Notes: a model not told the origin generated them from the letters alone. A stretch of 64,000 bases of DNA from Pleionea mediterranea (GCF_003148745.1 NZ_QGGU01000003.1:124001-188000); one strand, 5' to 3'. Counted from the stretch's first letter, positions 30,158 to 39,547 are shown. Numbers and translations are program-made.

Positions 30158-30979
30158 TTAAGCTGTGGGCTGGATTGAGTCATAACAACGCCTGAAGTCG
30201 TTTACATAATTTCTACTTAGGCGAATCTCTGTGTCATCTTGGAGCACTAAATCATAGTCGCCATTTAATCTTGACTTGTACGACAGTACTTTATCCATAT
30301 TAACAATAGTTGAGCGATGAACTCTGATGAACCGGTGATCCAATTTTGTTGCCATTGACTTCAATGATTCCGAGTGCAGGTATTCTTTATCTGTCAACTG
30401 AATTGCCACATATGGCGTTGCTGCTTTAATGTACAGAATGTCACTGAGATCGAGCCGCGTGCTATTTTTACCAGAACTCACCATCAAGAACTGAGTCGAA
30501 GATGGTTGTTTTACTGGCTCTTCACTTGGGCGTTTATATGCAAGATACTGTAACCATCCTATGAATGCACTGTAAATCAATAGCAGCTTTACAAGATCGT
30601 TTGACAAGGTAAACGTGAGCGTTTTAATAATCCCATAGGATTGTTCACGAAAAATTGAGGATAAGCACCAAACGGTTATCGGTACTAGTATTAGATGCGC
30701 AAGTGCCGGGATAATGACAGCTAAACATATTTGAGAAATGGTTTTTAATTGCCTTTTTTTTAATTCTCGCCTTAGAACAAACAATATTGGCGGAAAATAA
30801 AACCAAAAAGTCTTAAATAGAAGAGACTCATGAAAATAGAACGAGCGGCCATATCTGATGGAATGCAGATAATCCTGAAATATGGCCAGAGATACTATCT
30901 CTAGAGTCACAAATAGAAATAAGATGAAAAGCCTTACTTCATCGGACAACCTTGTGTGCTGTTTTATTATGTTTATCAT
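30158..30979 (-). CDS. Membrane-anchored LytTR transcriptional regulator
   Basis: A 273-residue protein. About four hydrophobic helices (~15-35, 45-65, 85-108 and 120-148) are followed by a cytoplasmic LytTR DNA-binding domain (~168-268) containing ILYIKAATPYVAIQL, FIRVHRSTIVNMDKV and DLVLQDDTEIRLSRNY, the normal order of this domain. There is no receiver domain, so the membrane part probably senses the signal directly. It is first in a minus-strand unit with cytochrome b561 and the dioxygenase, which it may control. Confidence 0.85.
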   Translation of the reverse strand: MINIIKQHTRLSDEVRLFILFLFVTLEIVSLAIFQDYLHSIRYGRSFYFHESLLFKTFWFYFPPILFVLRRELKKRQLKTISQICLAVIIPALAHLILVPITVWCLSSIFREQSYGIIKTLTFTLSNDLVKLLLIYSAFIGWLQYLAYKRPSEEPVKQPSSTQFLMVSSGKNSTRLDLSDILYIKAATPYVAIQLTDKEYLHSESLKSMATKLDHRFIRVHRSTIVNMDKVLSYKSRLNGDYDLVLQDDTEIRLSRNYVNDFRRCYDSIQPTA

Positions 30980-31135
30980 TTATGATCTTTGAAGGTTTTT
31001 GCCTTGTTCACAGATTATGCAACTCCATCTATATTCATGCATAATATTTTCCAAACTAATTTTTTAGATATAATGGAAGTCCATATTTCTATTAACTATA
31101 AGTCACTAGCTACTTTAAAAATAAACTCTCATCAT

Positions 31136-31420
31136 TTAGAAGTTGTCCGAAATATCCTGCTTGCCAAGTACTCGCATAATTTCAACCACTCCATTATTAA
31201 TCTGATAATAAATACTATCAACTCCACAAACACTTCGACGGTAGCCATCCCTAATATGGTCAACCGCTTGATATTTGTATGGTGATTCTGCAATGTCATT
31301 AAATCGTTGAATCAGTGTATCGAAATACCGTGTGGCTTGAAGCTCACCAAATTCTTTTTCTCCGTGCCAATAGATACGCGCCAAATCCATTTTAGCTTCA
31401 TGGCTAATCTTACATTGCAT
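31136..31420 (-). CDS. parE: ParE/RelE-family toxin
   Basis: A 94-residue RelE/ParE superfamily protein. It contains KMDLARIYWHGEKEFGELQATRYFDTLIQRFNDIA (quoted in part: LARIYWHGEKEFGELQ) and the C-terminal RSVCGVDSIYYQINNGVVEIMRVLGKQD region typical of ParE, which poisons DNA gyrase. Its start overlaps the antitoxin end by 11 bp, the normal layout of a type II pair. Confidence 0.88.
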   Translation of the reverse strand: MQCKISHEAKMDLARIYWHGEKEFGELQATRYFDTLIQRFNDIAESPYKYQAVDHIRDGYRRSVCGVDSIYYQINNGVVEIMRVLGKQDISDNF

Positions 31421-31667
31421 TACGCCCCAGTCCTTGTTTAATTTCAGTCAAAATCTCTTCAGGACTTTGATCGGTAAATCCATTTTCTTCAGCTTTAATT
31501 AATTTAGCTCGGATTGCTTCAACTTCTCGATTCGCTGCTTGCTCCCGTAACTGGCGCTCACGAATCAACTCTCTAACAACTTCACTTTCATTACCATAAT
31601 GCCCCATCTCAATTTGGGCTTTGATCCAACTGTCCTGCTTATCGGTTACGGTAATACTTTTCTTAAC
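31410..31667 (-). CDS. parD: ParD-family antitoxin
   Basis: An 85-residue protein from ATG 31665-31667. The frame is open to 31730, but that extension overlaps the palindromic operator/promoter. The N-terminal ribbon-helix-helix (KKSITVTDKQDSWIKAQI, then GNESEVVRELIRER) binds DNA, and the C-terminal helix neutralises ParE. A typical autoregulated operon. Confidence 0.88.
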   Translation of the reverse strand, partial: VKKSITVTDKQDSWIKAQIEMGHYGNESEVVRELIRERQLREQAANREVEAIRAKLIKAEENGFTDQSPEEILTEIKQGLGRNAM

Positions 31668-31704
31668 CATAGTCACTTTTGTTACCCCGCTTTTCAGCAA
31701 TATA

Positions 31705-31715
31705 CTACTTAGTAG
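31705..31715 (-). promoter_or_regulatory. parDE operator palindrome
   Basis: CTACTTAGTAG is a perfect palindrome around a central T, flanked by TATA-rich bases (TATACT on both sides), 38 bp before the chosen parD start. The position suits autorepression by ParD. Confidence 0.5.
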
Positions 31716-31751
31716 GATAATATACTCCAAGGCAGACTTCTAGTGAAGCCT

Positions 31752-31840
31752 GCCGCTCGAAAGTTGCGTTAATGAAATAGGGTAAGCCAGTTGGCTTTAT
31801 AGATAAAATGAAATGTGAATAGGCTGCAAACACTAAGCGG
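31752..31840. repeat. Direct repeat, copy A
   Basis: This copy matches 35720-35813 in the same orientation. The final 59 bp (GTAAGCCAGTTGGC... to ...ACTAAGCGG) differ at one base. The left part matches less well and has an 8-bp gap relative to copy B. The transposase homology starts right at its end (31841), so A was joined to the interior of an IS4 gene. Confidence 0.9.
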
Positions 31841-32499
31841 GTGAAGAGCGTCACTGGATGATACCCCTTAGAAAAAATACCCAATACCAAGTGCTTCATC
31901 AACTAGGGCGACATGATGCCATTGTTGAACTCACCACAACGCCACAAGCCCGTCAGAAATGGAAGTGTTTACCTGAAACCATACAAGCCCGATTAATCAC
32001 TAAAACAGTTAAGGGTAAGCCAGTTCAAATATTAACATCGATGACCGATGCCAAGCGCTATCCGGGAGCGGATATCGTCGACTTGTATGCCCATCGTTGG
32101 GAGATTGAACTGGGATTTAGAGAAATGAAACAATATCTTCTGCACAACAAATTAACCCTACGAAGTCAGCAGCCAGAACTCATTAAACAAGAGTTGTGGG
32201 GAATGTTACTTGCCTATAATCTTATTCGTTACAAAATGACACTGATGGCAAAGTCACTTAAAGGTATCCACCCTAACAAACTCAGCTTTCACCATGCTTC
32301 ATTGCATATTATCCATAAGCTAACTCAGTTACCCTATGTGACACTGGGGAACATTCCAAAGTTCGTTATGGATATCGAAAAAGATGCTCAACTGTTTGTA
32401 CTCGAACATCGGAGAGAAAGAAGTTATCCCAGACTCATTAAAGCTTCTAAAAATCGATACCCTATTAAGAAGAAAAATGCCGCTCACTCGCTTAAGTGA
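31841..32499 (+). pseudogene. IS4-family transposase, C-terminal fragment
   Basis: About 219 codons of an IS4-type DDE transposase of normally ~430-450 residues. The frame reads upstream of the first ATG (31858) as E-E-R-H-W-M-I-P-L-R-K-N, as in full-length relatives, and stops matching at repeat A. The catalytic Glu motif Y-A-H-R-W-E-I-E-L-G-F-R-E-M-K (Y2R3E6K) is intact, but the N-terminal half with both catalytic Asp residues is missing. It cannot transpose by itself. It marks the left side of the block bounded by the direct repeats. Confidence 0.88.
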
Positions 32500-32507
32500 A
32501 CGGCATT
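32471..32507 (-). terminator. Hairpin terminating the Oar-like receptor transcript
   Basis: The stem AATGCCGcTCACT/AGTGAaCGGCATT has a T-rich run when read on the minus strand. It overlaps the 3' end of the transposase remnant, 38 bp past the receptor stop. Confidence 0.7.
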
Positions 32508-32544
32508 AGACCATAAGGTCACTTATTTACTAAGTTAGAAATAC

Positions 32545-35493
32545 TTAGAATGTCATACTTGCTGATACCCGTAAATACCGAGGTGTTTGGAAAGAAGTAG
32601 GTAGCATATATGTTGGATCAGCTACACCTGACTCTTGCTCAGCAGTCTCAACAACTTCTCGGACATTATTAGCATTGAATAAATTAAAAACATCTGCTTT
32701 TAATGTCAATGGGTATCCCATTACCTCAGTGTCAAAGTTCACACCGAAATCAAATTGAGAGATTGCAGCAGTACGTCCACGAGAGCCACGCTTTACTAGC
32801 TCGCCATCTTGATAGAAAGATTCTGCACCGTAAGCAGCAGCAAATTCATCAGTAGGATGCACTCCAAAAGCATTCACTGGACGACCAGATTCATACAAAT
32901 AGTTCATACTAAGTCGAACAGCATCCGTCACTTGATAAGCGCCAAATACTTTCAAAGAATGACGACGATCATTTGGTAGGTAACCAAAAGCACCATCCAA
33001 CAAGCCAGGCTGATCAAACAAAGTTGTCAAGCCAGCGTCATCTTGACCATTATCAGAACGTACATAACCTTCGTTGTTACCATAGCTTTGCGACCATGTG
33101 TATGACGCATTGACAGCCCACAGGCCGTCCCACTTTTTATCAAAAACAAGATTAAAAGCATTATAACGACGCTCAGACTCAGGATAGTTAAGAACGTCTG
33201 CAGATAACTCCGCAAACTGCTCAAACTCAGGAAGCCAAACCCGCATGTCTTGTCCTGGATTCGTCAAAACATACTGATGGAAACCTGTCCATACGTCTGC
33301 AGGAGCTTCACCATCAACAGTTTGTGTCAAACCATTTTGAGCGGCCCATTGCAAAACCGCAGCATCGATTGCAACATCTTCAATAGTAGCTTTTAGATCA
33401 CGATGTATAGCACGCATACTCATAGACCAATCGTCACCTAAAGATCGCTCATATCCCAAAATAATTTCATCTTGATACATAGGGCCAATATTAGCGTCTT
33501 TCACGGCTCTAGTATCTGGCACAGTTCCATCACCAAAAACTTGCTGATCAATGACGTTTGCAGGATCAAATTGTGGAGTATCATCAGGGTTTAAGCCATC
33601 TAGCTGATAAAAATCTTGAGTAAACAGTTCAGCTCCTGCCAAACGAATGTTTGTATTAGCTGCTATAGGAAGATGGTAACGACCGAAGTTAGCAAATAGC
33701 TTTTGTTCTCCATCACCATTCAAATCATATGCAGCACCAATACGGGGCGCCCATTGATTATCGATTTTAATAAAAGACTGTGCGTTAGCATTTTTGTTAT
33801 CGAATGATTCATTACGAATACCTAAGCGCAGAGTAAGGCGGTCATTTACGGTCCATGTGTCTTCAAAGTAGTAAGCAGATGAAATAGTCTCAAACTCACC
33901 ACCGCCTTCAAAAACGCGAACACGTACCGATTCACCTGTATTCGAACGAGTATCATCGAAATAGCGGTAATATATGTGACCAGAATAGAAAGAAGAATCT
34001 TCAGCAGTATTCACTTCTCTGTCAATACCAAAGCGCATTTCATGATCACCCATAAAATAATCGAAATCTAACCGCGTCGCTTCTCGAGTATCAAAACCAG
34101 CACCCGCAACAAGATTGACCCAATCACCCAATGCTGTCAAACCACCACCACGAGAATCATAAATGGCAGGATTTCCATCAAGAGGAGACTGTGCAGTTCG
34201 GTCATACTCAGATTCACCCCACATAGCTGAAATTGTAAGATCAGAAGTTACATGACCGGTATATTTTAAAATAGTATTTGACCCACCAGTTTTTGTAGTA
34301 GTTTCACCAACAAAACCAGTTCCACTTCGGGTAGCAAGATCATAATTGTAGGTTAATGTTGAATTTTCATTTTCATCTGAAAACGCAGTTAACTCTATCA
34401 AATGATTTGAGTTAATGTTCCAGTCTAATTTAGCACCCCAAAACGCATCATCATTATTCGACTGGTCGTAACGTGAACCACGTGAGTATACATAATCTTG
34501 TTGACTAAACCTTGGGTTATATAACACATAATAAAACAGTTGGTTTTCGATCAATGCGCCACTTGCGTGCAGGTTGATACTGGTTTCTTCGTACTCATCT
34601 TGATCATTAATTATAAAACTTTGAGTATCAGTTTCGATTACAGGATTCCCACTGCCATCTAATACAGCGTTTGGAACCGAGTAAACAACATTAGGAGCTT
34701 GTTCACGACCTTTGTTAGGGCTATGAATAATATTAAAACCAGCTTCAAAATCATTCGACCCTGATTTGGTTACACCATTAATGACCCCACCTGTTGAACG
34801 ACCGAACTCTGCAGAATAACCACCTGTTTTAACCTGAAACTCTTGATAGAACTCAAATGGAACGGTTGATCCACCGAGGCCATTACGAAAATTCGTCAGG
34901 TTCATCCCGTTGATATAATAAGCATTTTCGCCAACTGAAGATCCACCAAACGAAGCTAAGTTACCAAAAGCTGCATCTCCACGAGTTGTACCTGGCGCTA
35001 AAAGAGCAATAGCAGTTGCATTTCGAGCAACAGGTAGCCGATCAATATCTTCCTCTGACATAACCAGAGCCGTTTCTGCAGAAGTGGTGTCAACAGGACT
35101 GACTGCACCACCAAGAATTGTTACGGTTTCACCAGTTGCTGCAAGAGTGATGTTAAGAGAAGTCTTTTGACCTATTGTAACTTTAACACTTTCCTGACTA
35201 TATAGCTGAAAGCCTGATTTAGCAGCAGATATCTCGTAGTTACCGATAGGTAAACGTGGAAGCTGAAAATTACCCCCCGTGTCAGTTTCTAGTGTTCTAA
35301 CAATACCTGTATCGACGTTTTTAATTGTAATTGTCACACCACTAATGGGCTGCTCAGCTGAAGACTTCACTTCACCAGAGATCGCACCAGCAGTATTCGA
35401 TGCAGCATGAATTCCGGCAGACCCTAGACCCATTGCAGTAGCAATTGCTGCTGCGGTCAAAGTTCGCCGGAAGCTTTTGTTGAATGTATTCAA
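32545..35493 (-). CDS. Oar-like TonB-dependent receptor with carboxypeptidase-regulatory-like domain
   Basis: A 982-residue outer-membrane protein. The signal peptide is residues ~10-31. A carboxypeptidase regulatory-like Ig domain spans ~36-125 (GAISGEVKSSAEQPISGVTI, GGNFQLPRLPIGNYEISA). The plug follows (FGGSSVGENAYYINGMNLTN, FGRSTGGVINGVTKSG), then a long barrel ending S-A-S-M-T-F. Members resemble Myxococcus Oar and marine receptors taking up large peptides or glycans. The gene is bracketed by direct repeats A and B with the transposase remnant, so it may have arrived as a mobile block. Confidence 0.9.
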   Translation of the reverse strand: MNTFNKSFRRTLTAAAIATAMGLGSAGIHAASNTAGAISGEVKSSAEQPISGVTITIKNVDTGIVRTLETDTGGNFQLPRLPIGNYEISAAKSGFQLYSQESVKVTIGQKTSLNITLAATGETVTILGGAVSPVDTTSAETALVMSEEDIDRLPVARNATAIALLAPGTTRGDAAFGNLASFGGSSVGENAYYINGMNLTNFRNGLGGSTVPFEFYQEFQVKTGGYSAEFGRSTGGVINGVTKSGSNDFEAGFNIIHSPNKGREQAPNVVYSVPNAVLDGSGNPVIETDTQSFIINDQDEYEETSINLHASGALIENQLFYYVLYNPRFSQQDYVYSRGSRYDQSNNDDAFWGAKLDWNINSNHLIELTAFSDENENSTLTYNYDLATRSGTGFVGETTTKTGGSNTILKYTGHVTSDLTISAMWGESEYDRTAQSPLDGNPAIYDSRGGGLTALGDWVNLVAGAGFDTREATRLDFDYFMGDHEMRFGIDREVNTAEDSSFYSGHIYYRYFDDTRSNTGESVRVRVFEGGGEFETISSAYYFEDTWTVNDRLTLRLGIRNESFDNKNANAQSFIKIDNQWAPRIGAAYDLNGDGEQKLFANFGRYHLPIAANTNIRLAGAELFTQDFYQLDGLNPDDTPQFDPANVIDQQVFGDGTVPDTRAVKDANIGPMYQDEIILGYERSLGDDWSMSMRAIHRDLKATIEDVAIDAAVLQWAAQNGLTQTVDGEAPADVWTGFHQYVLTNPGQDMRVWLPEFEQFAELSADVLNYPESERRYNAFNLVFDKKWDGLWAVNASYTWSQSYGNNEGYVRSDNGQDDAGLTTLFDQPGLLDGAFGYLPNDRRHSLKVFGAYQVTDAVRLSMNYLYESGRPVNAFGVHPTDEFAAAYGAESFYQDGELVKRGSRGRTAAISQFDFGVNFDTEVMGYPLTLKADVFNLFNANNVREVVETAEQESGVADPTYMLPTSFQTPRYLRVSASMTF

Positions 35494-35559
35494 TTTTGTA
35501 TCTCCCCGATTGAAACAGTGTTATAGACTTTATACTTAAATTTATGTCTCTTGGTTTCG

Positions 35560-35589
35560 GACAATAACTGCAATGACAATAACTGCAAT
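35560..35589. repeat. Exact tandem duplication of 15 bp
   Basis: GACAATAACTGCAAT occurs twice in direct succession, upstream of the Oar-like receptor start. It probably arose by replication slippage; it could also double an operator. Confidence 0.8.
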
Positions 35590-35719
35590 TTCCAAGAGAA
35601 AGTGGCGAGCTGATATAGTTCGTCATTTTTCTCGCCAAAGGAAAATGCCAAATAAACTACAGGCAGCTGACCGAAAATGAACGATACCAGATATACATAT
35701 TAAATAAAGCGAAATGTTA

Positions 35720-35813
35720 CCGCGGAAAGTTACGTTAATGAAATAGGTAACTAAGTAAGCCAGTTGGCTTTATAGATAAAATGAAATGTGAATAGGCAGC
35801 AAACACTAAGCGG
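35720..35813. repeat. Direct repeat, copy B
   Basis: Partner of 31752-31840. It includes the last codons and stop of the response regulator gene at 35806-36456, so B is the native context and A the displaced copy. Spacing between the copies is about 3.97 kb, enclosing the transposase remnant and the Oar-like receptor. Confidence 0.9.
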
Positions 35814-36456
35814 TTAGCAGCTCGCTGTCAGTATTTATGGCTCGTTGATAGATCAATCCGGCCTGAGTGCGGTTGTATACGCCCAGCTTCTTTAAAATGG
35901 CCGAGACGTGTTGTTTGATGGTGGTTTCCTGAATGCTTAGTTCGTAGGCGATTTGTTTGTTCAGCTTGCCATCGGCAATCATCGCCAGAACGCGTTTTTG
36001 TTGAGGAGTCATCTGACTGATGGTGAGGCAGGTGTCTTGATCGAGCGATACGTTGGTTTCGTCAAAGTCCAGACTCCAGTATTCGCCTTGTTCTATCACC
36101 TGATTCAACGCCGATACAAGCTGCTCCAGTGAAGATGATTTGGTAATAAATCCTGCTGCACCCATGGCTTTTACACGCGCCATGGTCTGTCGGTCGTCGT
36201 GGCCCGAGACCACGGTGACGGCAACATCGGGGTGATTGCGACAAATTTCCGATAAATGCAGCTGCCCCTGATCGCCCGGCATATTTAAATCTATCAATGC
36301 TAAATCAAAATCGGGAGAAGCTAAGGCCTCCAGTGCCTCGGTATAGCTTTCGGCCTGCACTATTTCACATTGCTCATGGCATTGGTTTAATGCCTGGATC
36401 AGTGCCGACCGAAATAACGGATGATCATCAGCCACCAGAATCTTTAAATCACTCAT
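35806..36456 (-). CDS. NarL/LuxR-family response regulator (CrbR/ErdR-like)
   Basis: A 216-residue regulator. The receiver domain (~1-120) has acidic D-D-H, phospho-Asp in FDLALIDLNMPG, and Lys in FITKSSSLEQL. The LuxR-type helix-turn-helix (~150-210) has LTPQQ-like MTPQQKRVLAMIADGKLNKQIAYELSIQETTIKQHV (quoted in part: KQIAYELSIQETTIKQHV). The ATG at 36454-36456, with AAAGGTG upstream, is better than the in-frame GTG at 36465, which is part of that ribosome site. It is the natural partner class for the CrbS-type kinase at 24075-27563. Divergent from pckA. Confidence 0.85.
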   Translation of the reverse strand: MSDLKILVADDHPLFRSALIQALNQCHEQCEIVQAESYTEALEALASPDFDLALIDLNMPGDQGQLHLSEICRNHPDVAVTVVSGHDDRQTMARVKAMGAAGFITKSSSLEQLVSALNQVIEQGEYWSLDFDETNVSLDQDTCLTISQMTPQQKRVLAMIADGKLNKQIAYELSIQETTIKQHVSAILKKLGVYNRTQAGLIYQRAINTDSELLTA

Positions 36457-37124
36457 TGTTGACACCTTTTATTAACTGGCTTCTTAATTAACTAACTTTT
36501 TATCACGGGCTTTTTATTCGTGAATCCGAGTCTAGTCCGATTTCAAAGTACTTATACAACAGAGCACTTACTCATCAGATCAACAGACTACTTATACAAC
36601 CCCTCTATGATCCATTCTCTACAAAGTCTGCACCATAATCAATTATTGCTGACAGTACTTTGGTACTGCTTTGATTAAACTGAGCGCTTATTTGGATATC
36701 AAACAGATGAGAATTTAATAACAACCCTCTCCTACACACCAGACAATACATTCAACTCACAATCTGTCTGGCTGAGATAAAATTGTAATAAAATTACACA
36801 GAATCAAAGCGGCCTTTCGTCTATATCAACCTCAAAAGCAAGCCTCTCATTCGCCACATTGATAAAAAATTAACCTTTAATAATAGCGAGTTAAGGCTTA
36901 TTTAATTGGCATTATCTACCCTTACATGAAATTATCGAATATTTAATCAGTAATAGCGAAGCTTAAAATACTGTAAATAAATTACAAAAAATCAACTGTA
37001 AGCCACTGTTTTATAATAGATTTTCAAAATAAAACACTCGATTTACGCCAACCCTTCTGCTACAATCGCGCGCACTTTTTAGCCTAAAATTCTTAATTGA
37101 TACACGTCCCGAGGAAGTAGTCAC
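36457..37124. promoter_or_regulatory. Long divergent regulatory region between the response regulator and pckA
   Basis: 668 bp without a credible gene. It holds copy 2 of the GTACCA(A/T)AGTACT motif at 36654-36666, a half-like CAAAGTACT at 36544-36552, a repeated CTTATACAAC (near 36550 and 36591), TATAAT at 37012-37017 and TACAAT at 37061-37066 as candidate -10 boxes for pckA, and the pckA ribosome site GAGGAAG just before 37125. The length suggests complex regulation of pckA. Confidence 0.55.
36654..36666. promoter_or_regulatory. Candidate response-regulator box, copy 2
   Basis: AGTACTTTGGTAC is the complement of GTACCAAAGTACT and lies in a 16-bp palindrome CAGTAC-TTTG-GTACTG (36653-36668). 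It is ~198 bp before the regulator start and ~460 bp before pckA. It differs from the box at 22620-22632 at one of 13 bases. Confidence 0.5.
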
Positions 37125-38666
37125 ATGACACAAGCTAAGGTGCACCTTAATCTCTCCACTGATGAACTGGTCAAAAAAGCCGTCGAACGCGGCGAAGGTC
37201 AAATTGCCAGCAACGGCGCTCTTTCTGTAGAAACTGGTGAACGAACAGGCCGTTCACCCAATGATCGCTTTATTGTTAAAGAATCCACCACAGAGCAAGA
37301 CATCGATTGGGGAAAGGTAAACCGCCCATTTGATGAAGATAAATTTAACGCTTTATGGGATCGTGTTGAAACGCACCTGGAAACACAAGACGAATACTTC
37401 CAGTCTAAATTGCATGTTGGCGCAGGTGACGAATACTTCTTACCAGTAAATGTACGCACAGAAACAGCTTGGCAAAATCTGTTTGCCCGCAATCTGTTTA
37501 TTCGTACCGAAAACTACAACCCGGATAATCGCGGCGAGTGGCAAATTCTCAACGCTGCCGGTTTTCGTTGTGATCCAGAGCGTGACGGCACCAACAGCTA
37601 CGGTTGTGTCATCATCAACTTCAAACAGAAAAAAGTATTACTGGCCGGCATGCGTTACGCTGGTGAAATGAAAAAAGCCATGTTCTCGGTACAAAACTTC
37701 TTGTTGCCGGCGAAAGATGTATTACCCATGCATTGCTCGGCCAATACCGATGGCGAAGGCGACGTTACTTTATTCTTTGGTTTATCGGGCACCGGTAAAA
37801 CCACACTTTCAGCCGATCCTTCTCGCTTTTTGATTGGCGATGACGAACACGGTTGGGGCGAAGGCACTGTATTCAATATTGAAGGCGGTTGCTACGCAAA
37901 ATGTATCGATTTAAGTCAGAAAAATGAGCCAGTGATCTGGAACGCTATCCGTCACGGCACTATTATCGAAAACGTTGTTTTAGACGACGAAGGCACACCG
38001 GATTACACCGATGTATCGTTAACGCAAAACTCTCGTGCCGGTTATCCGCGCGATCACATTGAGTTAAAAGTCGATGACAATGCTGCTGGTGAACCTAACG
38101 CCATTATCTTTTTAACCTGTGACCTGACCGGTGTTTTACCACCTGTGTCTATTTTAAGTAAAGAAGCAGCGGCCTATCACTTCTTAAGCGGTTACACGGC
38201 AAAAGTTGGCTCTACTGAAATTGGCTCAACCGCTGCGATTGAATCGACTTTCTCAACCTGTTTTGGTGCGCCCTTCTTCCCACGTCCTGCAGGCGTTTAC
38301 GCTGAATTATTAATGAAGCGCATTGCAGCCAACAACGCAAAAGTCTATCTGGTTAACACCGGTTGGACCGGCGGTTCTTACGGCGAAGGCGGCACACGCT
38401 TTAGCATTCCAACCACACGTGCGGTAATTAATGCCATTCAGTCAGGTTCTTTACGTGACGTTGAAACACAGACCATTCCACATTTAAATCTGGAAGCGCC
38501 TGTTGCGGTTGAAGGCGTTGATGAAAAATTATTGAATCCTAAGTCAACCTGGAAAAATCCTGAAAACTTCGATGATGAAGCAAAAAAACTGGCACAGTTA
38601 TTCGTAGACAACTTCAAGAAATTTGATGTATCTGAAGACATCATCAAAGCTGGTCCAAGCGTTTAA
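37125..38666 (+). CDS. pckA: ATP-dependent phosphoenolpyruvate carboxykinase
   Basis: Converts oxaloacetate and ATP to phosphoenolpyruvate and CO2, the first committed step of gluconeogenesis. Length is 513 residues. The P-loop [13 protein letters not shown] and the metal-binding region [20 protein letters not shown] are intact, as is the adenine-site region [13 protein letters not shown]. Growth on acetate or amino acids needs this step, which fits the CrbR-like regulator divergent from it. Transcribed alone, ending at the terminator at 38692-38717. Confidence 0.97.
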   Translation: MTQAKVHLNLSTDELVKKAVERGEGQIASNGALSVETGERTGRSPNDRFIVKESTTEQDIDWGKVNRPFDEDKFNALWDRVETHLETQDEYFQSKLHVGAGDEYFLPVNVRTETAWQNLFARNLFIRTENYNPDNRGEWQILNAAGFRCDPERDGTNSYGCVIINFKQKKVLLAGMRYAGEMKKAMFSVQNFLLPAKDVLPMHCSANTDGEGDVTLFFGLSGTGKTTLSADPSRFLIGDDEHGWGEGTVFNIEGGCYAKCIDLSQKNEPVIWNAIRHGTIIENVVLDDEGTPDYTDVSLTQNSRAGYPRDHIELKVDDNAAGEPNAIIFLTCDLTGVLPPVSILSKEAAAYHFLSGYTAKVGSTEIGSTAAIESTFSTCFGAPFFPRPAGVYAELLMKRIAANNAKVYLVNTGWTGGSYGEGGTRFSIPTTRAVINAIQSGSLRDVETQTIPHLNLEAPVAVEGVDEKLLNPKSTWKNPENFDDEAKKLAQLFVDNFKKFDVSEDIIKAGPSV

Positions 38667-38691
38667 TAAAACCATTGGATTTAGATTTAAA

Positions 38692-38717
38692 AAAGGGGCT
38701 ATCAAGTCCCTTTTTTT
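38692..38717. terminator. Terminator between pckA and the HDOD gene
   Basis: The hairpin AAAGGGGCT-ATCA-AGTCCCTTT (one G-T pair) has A-rich and T-rich flanks. It serves pckA and probably the convergent HDOD gene, whose stop is a few bases beyond. Confidence 0.85.
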
Positions 38718-38722
38718 ATGGT

Positions 38723-39547
38723 TTAACGAATGGTTTGTATCACCCGGATCATCTCGGCCATGATATCGTTTTTACTGGTCAGTAAATGATCAGGATCAAG
38801 CTTTAATCCGGTAATGGCGTCATGGGGCATTGAGTTAACCTGTGATGAGTTTCTATAAACCCGACTGAGCCAGCGTGATACTTCCATAATGTGTAGATAA
38901 CTTGCCGCCTGAGAATCGCTTGCTTTTGCAACCACCGCCTGTTGAATTGACGTAGGTAACTCCCAACTCGCTGCCACTCGCTCGGTAAAGTCCTGTTGCC
39001 CCATCACCACCAGTGTTTTTTGTTCTTTTAAGGTTAACGACACTTCCGTTGTATTAGCCAGCCAGCTGATAATAACCAAAGCCCCCACATTATGCAGCAA
39101 CCCACATAGCAATGCCGTAGGTGCATCTTCAAGCTCAAAAATTTTTGAAACCGAGTAGTTTAAGCCGGCAATCTCCAAACTGCGATTACGAACAAATAAA
39201 GACAGCTCTTCAACCTTCTTTAACTTTCTTGCGCTATAAAGTTGAGACAGGCAATAGTTGTAAACAATACTGCGAATGGTGTTCAGCCCTAACATTCGTA
39301 AAATGCGAAACAGAGTTAAATTTTCGGTATCCAGAGAAAATGCTGCAGAACGCGCCAACGAATAAAATCGGTTCACCAATGTGGCATCGTGATGAACTAT
39401 CCGTGTCAGTTGCTCAATGGAAATATTAGGATCATTGAGCGCCATTCGAATCTTTATCAAATTGCGAGGAAATGATGGTAACCGTAATCGACCTTCATCA
39501 ACCTGTAGATGTATATCATCAAATATGGCTTGTTGCTCTGGCGTCAA
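38723..39547 (-). CDS. HDOD domain protein
   Basis: A 274-residue protein with one HDOD domain (~20-220), an HD-GYP relative that usually lacks catalysis and works in signal transduction. Supporting segments are LPSFPRNLIKIRMALNDPNI, ILRMLGLNTIRSIVYNY and LLCGLLHNVGALVI. The metal-binding His-Asp pair of true HD hydrolases is degenerate (L-H-N instead of HD). The nearest neighbours on the same strand do not suggest a partner. Confidence 0.85.
   Translation of the reverse strand: MTPEQQAIFDDIHLQVDEGRLRLPSFPRNLIKIRMALNDPNISIEQLTRIVHHDATLVNRFYSLARSAAFSLDTENLTLFRILRMLGLNTIRSIVYNYCLSQLYSARKLKKVEELSLFVRNRSLEIAGLNYSVSKIFELEDAPTALLCGLLHNVGALVIISWLANTTEVSLTLKEQKTLVVMGQQDFTERVAASWELPTSIQQAVVAKASDSQAASYLHIMEVSRWLSRVYRNSSQVNSMPHDAITGLKLDPDHLLTSKNDIMAEMIRVIQTIR

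Noticed and set aside
31731-31754. Terminator before repeat A
   Set aside because: GGCAGaCTTC-TAGT-GAAGcCTGCC is a hairpin but has no T tract on either strand and no gene ending next to it.
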